Below are positions 8,859 through 19,412 of a stretch of 64,000 nt of DNA, in pieces. The position numbers and the translations under genes were made by a program. The first letter of the stretch is position 1. Each line of letters starts with the position of its first letter. Under the pieces are notes generated by a model. It was not told the DNA's origin and ran no database searches. It saw only the letters and a list, made by a program, of their open reading frames with translations. Source of the stretch: Chloroflexota bacterium (GTDB taxonomy: Bacteria > Chloroflexota > Dehalococcoidia > Tepidiformales > Tepidiformaceae); NCBI GenBank assembly GCA_026705605.1, contig JAPPAK010000007.1:372001-436000 (forward strand), written 5' to 3'.

Positions 8859-9095
8859 CTAGGACTCGGGGAAGGTGACGCAGGTGGTCGTGCTCTCGAT
8901 GCCCTCGACCACGCGGATGTGCTGGCTGATGAGGGCGGGCACCTGCGTGATGCTGGGCGCCTCGATGACCGCCACGATGTCGTAGGGCCCCATCACCTGG
9001 TAGACCTCGGAAATGCCGTCCACTCCCTGGAGGGAATCGAACACGCTCTGGGTCTCGGCCGGGTCCACCACGATGAGCACGAATGCCTTGATCAT
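8859..9095 (-). CDS. Stand-alone Lrp/AsnC ligand-binding (RAM) domain protein
   Basis: MIKAFVLIVVDPAETQSVFDSLQGVDGISEVYQVMGPYDIVAVIEAPSITQVPALISQHIRVVEGIESTTTCVTF; no HTH. Confidence 0.85.
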   Translation of the reverse strand: MIKAFVLIVVDPAETQSVFDSLQGVDGISEVYQVMGPYDIVAVIEAPSITQVPALISQHIRVVEGIESTTTCVTFPES

Positions 9096-9104
9096 GTTTC
9101 GCTC

Positions 9105-10931
9105 CTAGTCCTCGCGTAGCTGCAGGACGGCCATGAAGGCCTCCTGCGGAATTTCCACGTTGCCGACGCGCTTCATGCGCTTCTTGCCCTCGGCCTGCTT
9201 CTCAAGCAGCTTCCGCTTTCGCGTTATGTCGCCACCGTAGCACTTGGCGAGGACGTTCTTGCGCAGCGCGCGGACGGTTTCGCGGGCAATGATACGGCCA
9301 CCGATCGCGGCCTGCAGGGGCACATCGAACATCTGGCGGGGGATGAGACTGCGCAGCTTCAGCACGAGCGAGCGGCCCTCGCGGGAAGCGTTTTCGCGGT
9401 GCGTGATGATGGAGAGCGCATCGACGACCTGACCGTTGACGAGCACGTCGACCTTGACCAGCGAGGCGGCGCGATAGCCGGCAGGCTGGTAGTCGAGGCT
9501 GGCGTAGCCGCTGGTTGAGCCCTTCAGGGTGTCGTAAAAGTCGACGAGTATCTCGGCCATGGGGATCTCGTAGGCGAGGAGGACGCGCGCTTCGCCCGGG
9601 GCGAGATCGCTTTCCGGTTCGAGGTACTCCATCCGCAGGAACTGCCCGCGCCGGCTGGTCACGAGGTCCATCACCTGGCCGATGTGGCGGCTGGGGGTGA
9701 CCACGTCGATGGTGGCCCAGGGTTCGCGGATCTCCTCGATGTGCGAGGGGTTGGGCAGGAGGGAGGGGTTCTCGATGGCGACGACCTCCCCGGAGCGTAG
9801 CTCGACCTCGTACTCGACGCTGGGGGCGGTCGTGAGGAGACCGAGGTCGTACTCGCGCTCGAGCCGCTCGACGACGATCTCAAGGTGCAGCAGCCCGAGG
9901 AAGCCGCAGCGGAACCCGAACCCAAGCGCTGCCGACGACTCCGGCTCGTAGACGAGCGAGGCGTCGTTGAGGGCGAGGCGCTCCAGCGCCTCGCGCAGCT
10001 CCTGGTACTGGTCGGAATCGGTGGGGTAGATGCCGGCGAAGACCATCGGCTTGGCCTGGCGGTAGCCGGGGAGGGGTTCGGCGGCGGGAGCCTCGGCGAG
10101 CGTGACGGTATCGCCCACGCGGCAGTCGGCGACCTCCTTGAGGCCGGTTGCGATGTAGCCAACCTCGCCCGCCGCCAGTCCTTCGAGCGGCTGCATCGCC
10201 GGCGAGAAGATGCCGAACTCGAGCGGCTCGAAGGTCTTGCCGGTTTGCATCAGGCGCAGGTCGGCGCGGCCGTGCATCCCGCCGTCGACCACGCGCACGT
10301 GCGCGAGCACGCCCTTATAGGCGTCGTACTTCGAGTCGAAGATGAGCGCCTTCACCTCGCCCGAGGGGTCGCCCTCGGGGGGCGGGACGCGCTCGTGAAT
10401 GGCCTCGAGGATCTCGGCGATGCCACTGCCCTCCTTGGCGCTGGCGAGGATGATCTCGTCCTCGGAGAAGCCGACGACGCGTTCGAGCTCGTGGACGACG
10501 CGCTCGGTCTCCGCGTGGGGCAGGTCGATCTTGTTGATGACGGGGATGAGCGTGAGACCCTGATCGAGCGCGAGGTAGACGTTCGCGAGCGTCTGCGCCT
10601 CGATGCCCTGGGAGGCATCGACCACCAGGATGGCGCCCTCGCAGGCAGCCAGGGAGCGGGAGACCTCGTAGGTGAAGTCGACGTGGCCGGGCGTGTCGAT
10701 GAGGTTGTACTGGTATTCCTCGCCGTCGTTCCCGCGATAGGTCATACGCGCGGCCGCGGCCTTGATGGTGATGCCTCGCTCGCGCTCCAGGTCCATGGTG
10801 TCGAGCACCTGGTCGGCCATGGCGCGCACGGCGACCGTGCCCGTCACCTCCAGGAAGCGATCGGCGAGCGTCGACTTGCCGTGGTCGATGTGGGCGATGA
10901 TGCAGAAGTTGCGGATGTGGGACTGATCCAC
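9105..10931 (-). CDS. lepA: Elongation factor 4 (LepA GTPase)
   Basis: [33 protein letters not shown]...[26 protein letters not shown] start with TACACT 6 nt upstream. Confidence 0.97.
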   Translation of the reverse strand: MDQSHIRNFCIIAHIDHGKSTLADRFLEVTGTVAVRAMADQVLDTMDLERERGITIKAAAARMTYRGNDGEEYQYNLIDTPGHVDFTYEVSRSLAACEGAILVVDASQGIEAQTLANVYLALDQGLTLIPVINKIDLPHAETERVVHELERVVGFSEDEIILASAKEGSGIAEILEAIHERVPPPEGDPSGEVKALIFDSKYDAYKGVLAHVRVVDGGMHGRADLRLMQTGKTFEPLEFGIFSPAMQPLEGLAAGEVGYIATGLKEVADCRVGDTVTLAEAPAAEPLPGYRQAKPMVFAGIYPTDSDQYQELREALERLALNDASLVYEPESSAALGFGFRCGFLGLLHLEIVVERLEREYDLGLLTTAPSVEYEVELRSGEVVAIENPSLLPNPSHIEEIREPWATIDVVTPSRHIGQVMDLVTSRRGQFLRMEYLEPESDLAPGEARVLLAYEIPMAEILVDFYDTLKGSTSGYASLDYQPAGYRAASLVKVDVLVNGQVVDALSIITHRENASREGRSLVLKLRSLIPRQMFDVPLQAAIGGRIIARETVRALRKNVLAKCYGGDITRKRKLLEKQAEGKKRMKRVGNVEIPQEAFMAVLQLRED

Positions 10932-11044
10932 AGCATCAGTGTATGGGCTGCCGGTATTGCGAGCTTGCCGCGCGGCGACGGCGGTCCCTAGGGAAGGCCC
11001 GTGCTAGTCTCCCGGCACAAATTCGCACCCTCGAGAGGAACACG

Positions 11045-11983
11045 ATGGCACGGAAGAAAGTCACGATCGTTGGCGCCGGCATGACGGGCGGCGCCATGGC
11101 GCAGCGGCTCATTGAGCGCGACATCTGCGACGTCGTCCTGCAGGACGATCCGCAGTTCGCCGGCACCATGCACTTCGGCAAGGCGCTGGACGAGTCGCAG
11201 GCGGCCGCCTGGAGCGGATTCAGCGCCTCCATCAGCGCCACCGACGGCTGGGACGAGACGGCCGGTTCGGACGTGGTGATCGTGACCGCGGGCGCCCCGC
11301 GGAAGCCGGGCATGAGCCGCGAGGAGTTGCTGAACAGCAACGCGGCGATCGTGCGGGCCAAAGTCGCGGACGCGGCGAAGGCCTCGCCGGACGCGGTGCT
11401 CGTCATCTTCTCGAATCCGATGGACGCCATGTGCCACGTCGCCCTGGAGGCGAGCGGCTTCCCGCGGGAGCGGGTCATCGGCCAGGGCGGGGCGCTCGAC
11501 AGCGCCCGCTACCGGCACTTCGTCGCCGATGCCTGCGGCGTCTCGCCGCAGGATGTGCACGGCTACGTCATCGGCGGCCACACCGACACGACGATGGTCC
11601 CGGTCGTCTCGCAAACACGCGTCGGCGGCGTGCCACTGACGCAGCTGCTACCCGCGGACAAGGTCGACGAGGTAGTAGCTCGCACGATGCGGGGCGGGGC
11701 CGAAATCGCCGAGCTGATGCGGGTCGGCAGCGCCTTCTACGCCCCCTCGGCGGGGACGATCGCAATGGTCACGGCGATCCTGCTCGACCAGCGGCGCCTG
11801 ATGCCCTGCTCCACCCTGCACGAGGGCGAGTACGGCATCGAGGGCGTGTTCTCTGGCACGGTGGTCCAGCTCGGCGAGGGCGGCATCCAGCGCACCTTCG
11901 AGCTGGAGCTGTCGGACGAAGAGCGCGAGCGCGTGGTAGCGGCGGCGGAGGCGACGAAGGGGCTGGTCGCGCAGCTGGACTAG
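11045..11983 (+). CDS. mdh: Malate dehydrogenase (LDH/MDH family)
   Basis: MARKKVTIVGAGMTGGAMAQRLIERDICDVVLQD...VTAGAPRKPGMSREELLNSNAAIV...GQGGALDSARYRHFV. Confidence 0.92.
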   Translation: MARKKVTIVGAGMTGGAMAQRLIERDICDVVLQDDPQFAGTMHFGKALDESQAAAWSGFSASISATDGWDETAGSDVVIVTAGAPRKPGMSREELLNSNAAIVRAKVADAAKASPDAVLVIFSNPMDAMCHVALEASGFPRERVIGQGGALDSARYRHFVADACGVSPQDVHGYVIGGHTDTTMVPVVSQTRVGGVPLTQLLPADKVDEVVARTMRGGAEIAELMRVGSAFYAPSAGTIAMVTAILLDQRRLMPCSTLHEGEYGIEGVFSGTVVQLGEGGIQRTFELELSDEERERVVAAAEATKGLVAQLD

Positions 11984-13356
11984 GAGCCGACCTCGCTTCG
12001 CAGCGCCGCAGCAGCCTCGCGGACGCGGGCGGGGGCGGTGCCGCCGACAGCGTCGCGGGCGGCGAGGGCCGAGTCGACGTCAATTTCGAGGACATCGGGC
12101 TCGAAAAGGTCGCTGGCCTCCGCGTAGCGGTCGAACGGAAGCTCGTGGAGCTCGCAGCCGCGCTCCTCGGCCTCGCGCACGAGGCCACCGGTGACGGCAT
12201 GGGCGTCGCGGAAGGGCATGCCCTTCCGTACGAGGTAGTCGGCCACGTCGGTGGCGAGGGAGAAGCCTCCGGAGGCAGCCTCGCGCATGCGCTCCAGATC
12301 GAATTCGAGGGCAGGCGCCATAGCCGCGAAGATGCGCAGCGAGGGGACGACGACGGCGGCCGCGTTGAGGATGGCGGCCTTGTCCTCCTGCAGGTCGCGG
12401 TTGTAGGCGAGGGGCTGGCCCTTCAGGTTGGCCAACAGGTTCACCAGCTCGCCGAGAGCGCGCCCGGAGCGACCCCGGGCCAGCTCGGCGACATCGGCGT
12501 TCTTCTTCTGGGGCATCATGCTCGACCCCGTGGCGAACGCATCGGGGAGCCGCACGAAGGCGAACTCGGCGCTCGACCAGAGCACGATCTCCTCGGCGAG
12601 CCGGGAGAGGTGCACCTGGGTGACCGCGCAGGCAGCGAGGAACTCGATGGCATAGTCGCGGTCGGCGACGGCATCGAGGCTGTTGCGCGACACGCCGTCG
12701 AAGCCAAGCTCGCGGGCGGCCATCTCGCGGTCGAGGGGGTAGGGGGAGCCGGCGAGGGCGCCCGAACCGAGCGGGAGCACGTTCGCGCGGCCGCGGCAGT
12801 CCCGGAAGCGGTCGCGGTCGCGCAGGAGCATCTCGCCGTAAGCGAGCAGGTGGTGGCCGAGCGTGACCGGTTGGGCGCGCTGGAGGTGCGTATAGCCGGG
12901 CATCGGGTCGGCAGCATGGGTCAGCGCGAGATCGCAGAGCGCGGCGATGAGCGCCTCGGCGCCGGCGGCGGCGAGGTCGCACTGCTCGCGCACAAGCATG
13001 CGATTGAGCAGCGAAACCTGGTCGTTGCGGGAGCGTGCGGTGTGCAGCCGCCCCGCGGCGGCGCCGATCTGGTCGCGCAGGAGGACCTCGACGTGGGTGT
13101 GAATGTCCTCAAGGTCGGGGCGCCACTCGACCTCGCCGGCGCGGAAGCGTTCGAGAACGCGGCCGAGTCCGGCGACGATCGCCGCTGCGTCGTCCGCGGG
13201 GATGATGCCGGTGGCCCCGAGCATGCGCGCGTGCGCAACCGAACCGGCGATGTCGTGCTCGTAGAGGTCACGGTCGACGCCGGCGGTGTAGTCGCGCGTG
13301 AGGTCGTCCATCGATCCCTCGAAGCGACCGCCCCAGGTGCGCTGTTCCTCACTCAT
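11980..13356 (-). CDS. argH: Argininosuccinate lyase
   Basis: MSEEQRTWGGRFEGSMDDLTRDYTAGVDRDLYEHDIAGSVAHARML...GSSMMPQKKNADVAELARGRSGR... Confidence 0.97.
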   Translation of the reverse strand: MSEEQRTWGGRFEGSMDDLTRDYTAGVDRDLYEHDIAGSVAHARMLGATGIIPADDAAAIVAGLGRVLERFRAGEVEWRPDLEDIHTHVEVLLRDQIGAAAGRLHTARSRNDQVSLLNRMLVREQCDLAAAGAEALIAALCDLALTHAADPMPGYTHLQRAQPVTLGHHLLAYGEMLLRDRDRFRDCRGRANVLPLGSGALAGSPYPLDREMAARELGFDGVSRNSLDAVADRDYAIEFLAACAVTQVHLSRLAEEIVLWSSAEFAFVRLPDAFATGSSMMPQKKNADVAELARGRSGRALGELVNLLANLKGQPLAYNRDLQEDKAAILNAAAVVVPSLRIFAAMAPALEFDLERMREAASGGFSLATDVADYLVRKGMPFRDAHAVTGGLVREAEERGCELHELPFDRYAEASDLFEPDVLEIDVDSALAARDAVGGTAPARVREAAAALRSEVGS

Positions 13357-13438
13357 GCATCCAATTGTCCAACGCGAACGCGCTGTGTCCTACCACGAAC
13401 GCCGCAGACCGAAGAACCGCGCCGCGTAGACTGCTCCC

Positions 13439-14245
13439 ATGGCCACCGATCCGGAGCCGTCCCCCATCCCCGACGACCTGCGCCAGTTCGAGGCGCTGGA
13501 GGCGATCATCCGCCGCCTGCACGGCCCCGAGGGGTGCCCCTGGGACCGGGAACAGACGCACGAATCGCTGCGCCCCCACCTGCTGGAGGAGGCGTACGAA
13601 CTGCTGGAGGCGATCGACGCCGGGGAAGCGGACGCCATCGCCGAGGAGCTCGGCGACGTGCTGCTGCAGGTGCTCATGCACGCGGCGGTGGCCGAGCGGC
13701 TGGGGGAGTTCGAGTTCGGCGACGTCTATTCGCGTATCGCGGCGAAGCTGGTGGCGCGGCACCCGCACGTGTTCGCCGACGCCACGGCGGAGACGGCAGA
13801 AGACGTGCGCGAGAGCTGGGAGGTCCTGAAGCAGAAGGAGCGGCCGGACAAGCCCCGCCTCGAAGGCGTACCTGCGACGCTTCCCGCGCTGGCGGAGTCG
13901 CAGACGATCCAGGGGCGGGCGCGCCGGGCCGGCTTCGACTGGCCGGACATCCAGGGGCCGCTGGAGAAGCTCTCCGAGGAGATCGCGGAGCTGGCGCTGG
14001 CGGAGACGGAGAAGGACCGCGAGGAGGAGTTCGGGGACGTGCTCTTCGTGATCGCCCACATCGCGGCGACGATGGGCGTCGACGGCGAACAGGCCCTGCG
14101 GCGTGCGAACGGGAAGTTCCGCCGCCGCTTCGGACTCGTGGAACAGCTGGCTGCACAGGAGTCGCTGGACCTGAACGAGATGGACATGGACACGCGCGAT
14201 GAGCTGTGGGAGCGAGCGAAGGCGTCGGAGCGGGGCGAGTTGTAG
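13439..14245 (+). CDS. mazG: Nucleoside triphosphate pyrophosphohydrolase MazG
   Basis: ...RLHGPEGCPWDREQTHESLRPHLLEEAYELLEAIDAG..EELGDVLLQVLMHA...EKEREEEFGDVLFVIAH-type second domain. Confidence 0.95.
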   Translation: MATDPEPSPIPDDLRQFEALEAIIRRLHGPEGCPWDREQTHESLRPHLLEEAYELLEAIDAGEADAIAEELGDVLLQVLMHAAVAERLGEFEFGDVYSRIAAKLVARHPHVFADATAETAEDVRESWEVLKQKERPDKPRLEGVPATLPALAESQTIQGRARRAGFDWPDIQGPLEKLSEEIAELALAETEKDREEEFGDVLFVIAHIAATMGVDGEQALRRANGKFRRRFGLVEQLAAQESLDLNEMDMDTRDELWERAKASERGEL

Positions 14246-14301
14246 CGTCAGCGCGCCGCCGATAGGCTGACTGCAAGCGATACACGACCGGGGAGGCCGC
14301 A

Positions 14302-14940
14302 GTGGCTCAGGCAACGGAATCCGTCATCACGCGCGAGCGCTTTGCGACGGGCAAGACCTACCAGGAATACATCGAGTCGGGCATCCGCAACCGCGAGCAG
14401 TTCGACGACAACTACGGGAGCCTGGCGATCAGCGGGGAGCAACAGACCGCCCTGAGCGACCTGGCCTCGCAGCCGAACGGGCCGGATCACATGGTCATCA
14501 TCGGCGAGGACTGGTGTCCGGACGTTTACCGGGGGATGCCCGTGGGGGTTCGCATCGCGGAGGCCCTTGGCATCGAAGTGCGCATCTTCGAGCGTGACGA
14601 GAACAAGGACATGATCGCCGAATACCTGAAGGACGGCGAGTTCGAGTCCATCCCTGTCTACATCTTCTACAACGCCGAACATGTGGAGCTGGGGCACTTC
14701 ATCGAGCGGCCGGCCCTGGCGAACGAGCAGATGGATCAGCTCTACGAAGTGCTGGGGGACATGCGTCCGGAGGCTATCGGGGAGCGCCTGGGACACGAAC
14801 CGAGCGAAGAAGAGATCCAACAGGCGCGGGCGGAAGGCCGCGAACGGTACCTGGAGTGGCAGCGAACGAGCGAGACGTGGGCGAATTGGCGGGTGGCGGC
14901 CGTGGACGAGGTGATCGAGCTGCTGCGCGGGGCGGTCTGA
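14302..14940 (+). CDS. Thioredoxin family protein
   Basis: ...QQTALSDLASQPNGPDHMVIIGEDWCPDVYRGMPVGVRIAEALGIEVRIFERDENKDMIAEYLKDGEFESIPVYIFYN; GTG start. Confidence 0.75.
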   Translation: MAQATESVITRERFATGKTYQEYIESGIRNREQFDDNYGSLAISGEQQTALSDLASQPNGPDHMVIIGEDWCPDVYRGMPVGVRIAEALGIEVRIFERDENKDMIAEYLKDGEFESIPVYIFYNAEHVELGHFIERPALANEQMDQLYEVLGDMRPEAIGERLGHEPSEEEIQQARAEGRERYLEWQRTSETWANWRVAAVDEVIELLRGAV

Positions 14941-14956
14941 AGGACTGGCCCGCGTT

Positions 14957-14972
14957 TCCGAAACGTTTCGGA
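14957..14972. promoter_or_regulatory. 16-bp perfect palindrome TCCGAAACGTTTCGGA (candidate operator)
   Basis: Perfect dyad with central CG, 5 bp upstream of the putative tRNA-Lys -35 element. Confidence 0.5.
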
Positions 14973-14976
14973 GTTG

Positions 14977-15006
14977 TTGTCGCGCGTGAAGGCGCTTGGG
15001 TATACT
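14977..15006 (+). promoter_or_regulatory. Promoter of tRNA-Lys (-35 TTGTCG, 18-nt spacer, -10 TATACT)
   Basis: TTGTCG 14977-14982; TATACT 15001-15006; tRNA starts at 15020. Confidence 0.55.
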
Positions 15007-15019
15007 CCGCGCGACCTCG

Positions 15020-15095
15020 GGGCCGCTAGCTCAATTGGCAGAGCAAGTGACTCTTAATCACTAGGTTGAAGGTTCGAGTCCTTCGCGGCTCACCA
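15020..15095 (+). tRNA. tRNA-Lys (anticodon CTT), CCA encoded
   Basis: GGGCCGCTAGCTCAATTGGCAGAGCAAGTGACTCTTAATCACTAGGTTGAAGGTTCGAGTCCTTCGCGGCTC-A-CCA. Confidence 0.96.
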
Positions 15096-15139
15096 CTTCA
15101 GAAAGGTCTTACCGGATGGTTCGCCAGCCGGATTGGGCC

Positions 15140-15221
15140 GGGGAAGTGTCGGAATTGGCAGACGAGCATGATTTAGGATCATGTGCCGCAAGGCGTAGGA
15201 GTTCGAATCTCCTCTTCCCCA
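15140..15221 (+). tRNA. tRNA-Leu (anticodon TAG), CCA not encoded
   Basis: GGGGAAGTGTCGGAATTGGCAGACGAGCATGATTTAGGATCATGTGCCGCAAGGCGTAGGAGTTCGAATCTCCTCTTCCCCA. Confidence 0.95.
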
Positions 15222-15293
15222 TGGCCGCATGGGGAGCCCGTTTCTCGTCGATGGGTGGCGCAGGCAAATCCGAGTCGGGGGAAAGGGGGCGTC

Positions 15294-16295
15294 ATGGCGC
15301 TTCTTGAGGTAAATGACCTTCGGACGTACTTCTACACGCAGGAGGGCGTCGTCAAGGCAGTTGACGGCACGTCCTACTCAGTGGAGGAGGGCGAGACGCT
15401 GGGGCTTGTGGGTGAGTCGGGCTGCGGGAAGAGCGTCTCGGCGCTTTCGATCCTCCGCCTGATCCCTTCGCCCCCCGGCAAGATCGTCTCCGGCGAGATC
15501 ATGTTCCAGGGACGTGACCTGCTGAAGCTCGACGAGAACGAGATGCGGCGGATTCGCGGCAACGACATCGCCATGGTGTTCCAGGAGCCGATGACGTCGC
15601 TCAATCCCGTGCTCACGATCGGGCGGCAGATCACGGAGTCGCTGGAACTGCACCAGGACCTTCGCGGCCGGGCCGCCCGGGAGCGGGCCGTCGAGCTGCT
15701 GGAGCTGGTGGGTATCCCCGCCGCCCGCAGCCGCATCGACGACTACCCGCACCAGTTCTCGGGGGGCATGCGCCAGCGCGTGATGATCGCGATGGCGATG
15801 AGCTGCAACCCGAAGATCCTGCTGGCGGACGAGCCCACCACCGCGCTCGACGTGACGATCCAGGCCCAGATCCTCGAGGTTATGGCCCGGCTCAGTCGCG
15901 AGTTCGGAACCGCGGTCATCATCATCACGCACAACCTGGGCGTGGTCGCGCGCTACGCCGACCGGGTGAACGTGATGTACGCGGGCAAGGTGATCGAGCG
16001 CGCGGATGCCGCCGAGCTGTACGCGAATCCGAAGCACCCCTACACCGTGGGGCTGCTGAACTCGGTGCCGCGGCTCGATGAGCACCGGCAGGAGAAGCTG
16101 ATCCCCATTGAGGGCCTGCCGCCCGACCTGGCGCACCTGCCGGAGGGCTGCAGCTTCTATCCGCGGTGCGACTGGCGCACCGACCAGTGCCTCACGCAGT
16201 ATCCTGACACGGCCCAGATCGAAGGCGAGCATCAGGCCGCCTGCTGGGAGTGGCAGAACGTCGGAAGGGAGAGGCCAATTGTCGCAACAAGCTAG
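15294..16295 (+). CDS. Dipeptide/oligopeptide ABC transporter ATP-binding protein (DppD/OppD-like)
   Basis: [56 protein letters not shown]...[17 protein letters not shown]...[17 protein letters not shown]. Confidence 0.95.
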   Translation: MALLEVNDLRTYFYTQEGVVKAVDGTSYSVEEGETLGLVGESGCGKSVSALSILRLIPSPPGKIVSGEIMFQGRDLLKLDENEMRRIRGNDIAMVFQEPMTSLNPVLTIGRQITESLELHQDLRGRAARERAVELLELVGIPAARSRIDDYPHQFSGGMRQRVMIAMAMSCNPKILLADEPTTALDVTIQAQILEVMARLSREFGTAVIIITHNLGVVARYADRVNVMYAGKVIERADAAELYANPKHPYTVGLLNSVPRLDEHRQEKLIPIEGLPPDLAHLPEGCSFYPRCDWRTDQCLTQYPDTAQIEGEHQAACWEWQNVGRERPIVATS

Positions 16296-17313
16296 CACCG
16301 CCGAGGCCGCACCCGGTATGAGCAACGGGGTGGGAGACGCCCTCCTTGAGGTCGAGGACCTGGAGGTTTACTTCCCTGTAACGGCGGGTCTGATCTTCCA
16401 GCGGCGCGTAGCCGATGTGAAGGCGGTCGATGGCGTCACCTTCAACGTGAAGCGCGGCGAGACCCTGGGTCTCGTGGGCGAGTCGGGGTGCGGCAAGAGC
16501 ACGACCGGCAAGGCCATCCTCCAGCTGAACCGGCCTACCGCCGGCAGCGTCAACTTCGCGGGTACCGATCTGACGCAAGTGCGGGGCCGTTCCTTGCGGA
16601 ACTACCGGCGCCGCATGCAGATGATCTTCCAGGACCCGTACGCGAGCCTGAACCCGCGTATGTCGGTTGGGTCGATCGTCTCGGAGCCGATCACCATCCA
16701 TAACCTGGCGCGCGGGCAGGAGAAGCGCGACCGCGTTCACAGCCTGCTGCAGACGGTGGGCTTGAACCCGTACTTCGCCAGCCGCTACCCGCACGAGTTC
16801 TCGGGCGGCCAGCGGCAGCGCATCGGCATCGCCCGGGCGCTGGCGGTGGAGCCGGAGTTCATCGTCTGCGACGAGCCCGTCTCGGCGCTCGACGTGTCGA
16901 TCCAGGCGCAGATCATCAACCTCCTGCAGGACCTGCAGGAGGAGTTCAACCTCACGTACCTGTTCATCGCGCACGACCTTTCGGTGGTGCGTCACATCAG
17001 CGATCGCGTGGCCGTGATGTACCTCGGGCACATCATGGAGCTGACCGACCGCGACACGATTTTCGACGACCCGCTGCACCCGTACACGAAGGCGCTGCTT
17101 TCGGCGGTTCCGATTCCGGACCCCGACGTGGAGCGCGAGCGGGAACGCATCATCCTCCTTGGCGACGTGCCCAGCCCGCTGGCGCCGCCGCCGGGCTGCG
17201 TGTTCAACACGCGCTGCCCGATCGCCGTCGACCAGTGCCGCGAGGAAGTCCCCGAGTGGCGCAACGTCGGCACCGGAGGCAAGGAGCACTGGGTCTGGTG
17301 CCACCGCGTGTAA
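16279..17313 (+). CDS. Dipeptide/oligopeptide ABC transporter ATP-binding protein (DppF/OppF-like)
   Basis: ...[60 protein letters not shown]...; probable TTG start at 16279 (SD GGGAGAGG) overlapping dppD; ATG 16318 is the alternative. Confidence 0.93.
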   Translation: MSQQASTAEAAPGMSNGVGDALLEVEDLEVYFPVTAGLIFQRRVADVKAVDGVTFNVKRGETLGLVGESGCGKSTTGKAILQLNRPTAGSVNFAGTDLTQVRGRSLRNYRRRMQMIFQDPYASLNPRMSVGSIVSEPITIHNLARGQEKRDRVHSLLQTVGLNPYFASRYPHEFSGGQRQRIGIARALAVEPEFIVCDEPVSALDVSIQAQIINLLQDLQEEFNLTYLFIAHDLSVVRHISDRVAVMYLGHIMELTDRDTIFDDPLHPYTKALLSAVPIPDPDVERERERIILLGDVPSPLAPPPGCVFNTRCPIAVDQCREEVPEWRNVGTGGKEHWVWCHRV

Positions 17314-17340
17314 CGCGCGGCTCGCGGAACCAACACCGAA

Positions 17341-17361
17341 GGGGTGGCCTGAGGCCACCCC
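17341..17361 (+). terminator. Intrinsic terminator hairpin GGGGTGGCC-TGA-GGCCACCCC followed by TTCTTCCTGCTT
   Basis: 9-bp perfect GC-rich stem, 3-nt loop, pyrimidine/T tail, 27 nt after the dppF stop. Confidence 0.8.
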
Positions 17362-17411
17362 TTCTTCCTGCTTAAAGACCGGAAGTTAGCGGACCGGCAG
17401 GAGCCGGGGGC

Positions 17412-18410
17412 CTAGTTGCCATCGTTGAGCCAGGACATCATGCCGCGCATCTCCGCGCCGACCTGCTCCACCTGGTGGTTGGCGTCGCGGCGGCGCATGG
17501 CGAGGAAGCTCGAACGGCCGGCCATGTTCTCCAGGATGAACTCCTTGGCGAACTTGCCGGTCTGAATCTCATCGAGGATGCGGCGCATTTCAGCGCGCGT
17601 CTCGTCGGTGATGATGCGGGGACCGCGGCTGTAGTCGCCATACTCGGCGGTGTCGCTGATGGAGTAGCGCATGTTCGCGAGGCCGCCTTCGTAGATGAGG
17701 TCCACGATGAGCTTGAGCTCGTGCATGGTCTCGAAGAAGGCGCTCTCGGGCTGGTAGCCGGCCTCGACGAGCGTCTCGAAGGAAGCCTTGATGAGCGCGG
17801 AGAGGCCGCCGCAAAGGATGACCTGCTCGCCGAAGAGATCGGTCTCGGTCTCCTCGAGGAAGGTGGTCTCGAGGACGCCGCCGCGTGTGCCGCCGATGCC
17901 CTTGGCATAGGCGAGCGCAAGCTGCGAGGCGACCTCGCTGGCGTCCTGGTGCACGGCCAGCAGGCAGGGCACGCCGCCGCCCTCGGTGTAGACGCGGCGC
18001 ACGAGGTGGCCTGGCCCCTTGGGGGCGACCATCGTCACATCGACGAAGTCGGGCGGATCGATCTGCTGGAAGTGGATGTTGAAGCCGTGGGCGAACATCA
18101 GCATCTTGCCTTCGGCCAGGCCGGGCTCGATGGCCTTCTCGTACACATCGCGCTGCAGGTGGTCGGGGATGAGCACCATGATCACGTCGGCCTCGCGGGA
18201 CACGTCCTCGACGGTGCCGACGCGCAGACCCGACTCCTCGACCGAGCTCCAGGAGCGTGACCCCGGGTAGAGGCCGACGCGCACATCGAGTCCGGAGTCG
18301 TGCAGGTTGAGGGCGTGGGCGTGACCCTGGGAGCCGAACCCGATGACCGCGATCTTGCGGTCCTTCAGCAGCCCCAGATCGGCGTCGTCGTCGTAGTACA
18401 TCGTGGCCAT
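17412..18410 (-). CDS. ilvC: Ketol-acid reductoisomerase
   Basis: [54 protein letters not shown]... Confidence 0.97.
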   Translation of the reverse strand: MATMYYDDDADLGLLKDRKIAVIGFGSQGHAHALNLHDSGLDVRVGLYPGSRSWSSVEESGLRVGTVEDVSREADVIMVLIPDHLQRDVYEKAIEPGLAEGKMLMFAHGFNIHFQQIDPPDFVDVTMVAPKGPGHLVRRVYTEGGGVPCLLAVHQDASEVASQLALAYAKGIGGTRGGVLETTFLEETETDLFGEQVILCGGLSALIKASFETLVEAGYQPESAFFETMHELKLIVDLIYEGGLANMRYSISDTAEYGDYSRGPRIITDETRAEMRRILDEIQTGKFAKEFILENMAGRSSFLAMRRRDANHQVEQVGAEMRGMMSWLNDGN

Positions 18411-18464
18411 GCGGGCACTCCTCGTGATGGTGAGCCGCGGCAGAGAGCGCGGCAACTGGGTGGC

Positions 18465-19271
18465 TTACTTCGGCAGGATCACCTGGCGGCGGTGCCGGTC
18501 GCGAGCGTATTCGACGAAGGGGTTGATACCGATCTCGCGCAGCATCCAGTGCCGCTCGATGACCAGCACCTTGCCCTCGACGACCCGCACCCAGTCCGCG
18601 ATACGGGGGCGGGCGGGGTCGATCGCGATCTCGACGGCGGCATCCTTCTCGCCGGCGACGACGGCCGTCAGGCGGGGGTAGCCGAAGGCGGGTCGCGGGG
18701 TCGCCTCAAGCAGGTCAAGTACCGCATCGACCCCGGAAACGATGCCGTAGACGGAGTCGATGAGGGTGACCTTCTCGTCGAGGGATTCGGCAGCCTCGTC
18801 GCGCTCGGAGGCGATGAGCTTCTCGTAGAGGCCGCGCACAAGCCTGCGGGTGGAGCGAGGGGAGCCGCCGCGGAAGGCGTTGGCGGCGTCCGTGGCCGCG
18901 AGCGCGGGCTTGTCGAGCTCGATGTCGCGCATCATGCCGTAGAGACGGCGGTCAACGATGAGGTCGTCCTCGACGCGGCTAATGTCGAGCACGCGCTGCT
19001 GGAAGGCGCGCCAGTCGTAGCCCTTGGCCTCGATTGTGGCGCGGACGGCAACGGCGCCGCCGTCCTCAACGGCCTCGACCTCCGTGTAGGTGCAGTCGGC
19101 GTAGCGCTCAAGCAGCTCGTGGTGGAAATCGCGGACGGCCACGCTGTCACGCAGCATCGGGCTGCGGAACGAGTGGAACACGACGCCCGGGGCGTGCAGC
19201 GCCTGGATGTCTTCGAAGCGGTCGTAGTTGATGGCGGTGACGAGCGCCTCGACAACGTCACTGTTGGGCAT
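18465..19271 (-). CDS. Protein with two SnoaL/NTF2-like domains (uncharacterised)
   Basis: MPNSDVVEALVTAINYDRFEDIQALHAPGVVFHSFRSPMLRDSVAVRDFHHELLERYADCTYTEVE...; second NTF2-like half from about residue 145. Confidence 0.6.
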   Translation of the reverse strand: MPNSDVVEALVTAINYDRFEDIQALHAPGVVFHSFRSPMLRDSVAVRDFHHELLERYADCTYTEVEAVEDGGAVAVRATIEAKGYDWRAFQQRVLDISRVEDDLIVDRRLYGMMRDIELDKPALAATDAANAFRGGSPRSTRRLVRGLYEKLIASERDEAAESLDEKVTLIDSVYGIVSGVDAVLDLLEATPRPAFGYPRLTAVVAGEKDAAVEIAIDPARPRIADWVRVVEGKVLVIERHWMLREIGINPFVEYARDRHRRQVILPK

Positions 19272-19412
19272 GGAAGCGGGACACCTCGGGCTGAGCTTGG
19301 CCGATTGTACCCCGCGTCACGAACGCGGGACAGGAGCGGCCAGCCTGACGCTGAGGGCGGGGGGCGGTAGCCTTTGCGGGCCACCCACCGTCGACAAGAA
19401 GCGAGGAACCCC

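Noticed and set aside
16192-17358. 388-aa minus ORF (likewise 46732-48516 +, 19317-20651 -, 11431-14202 +, 33211-35673 +, 21620-24346 +)
   Set aside because: High-GC shadow ORFs opposite or out of frame with well-conserved genes; composition typical of frame artefacts.
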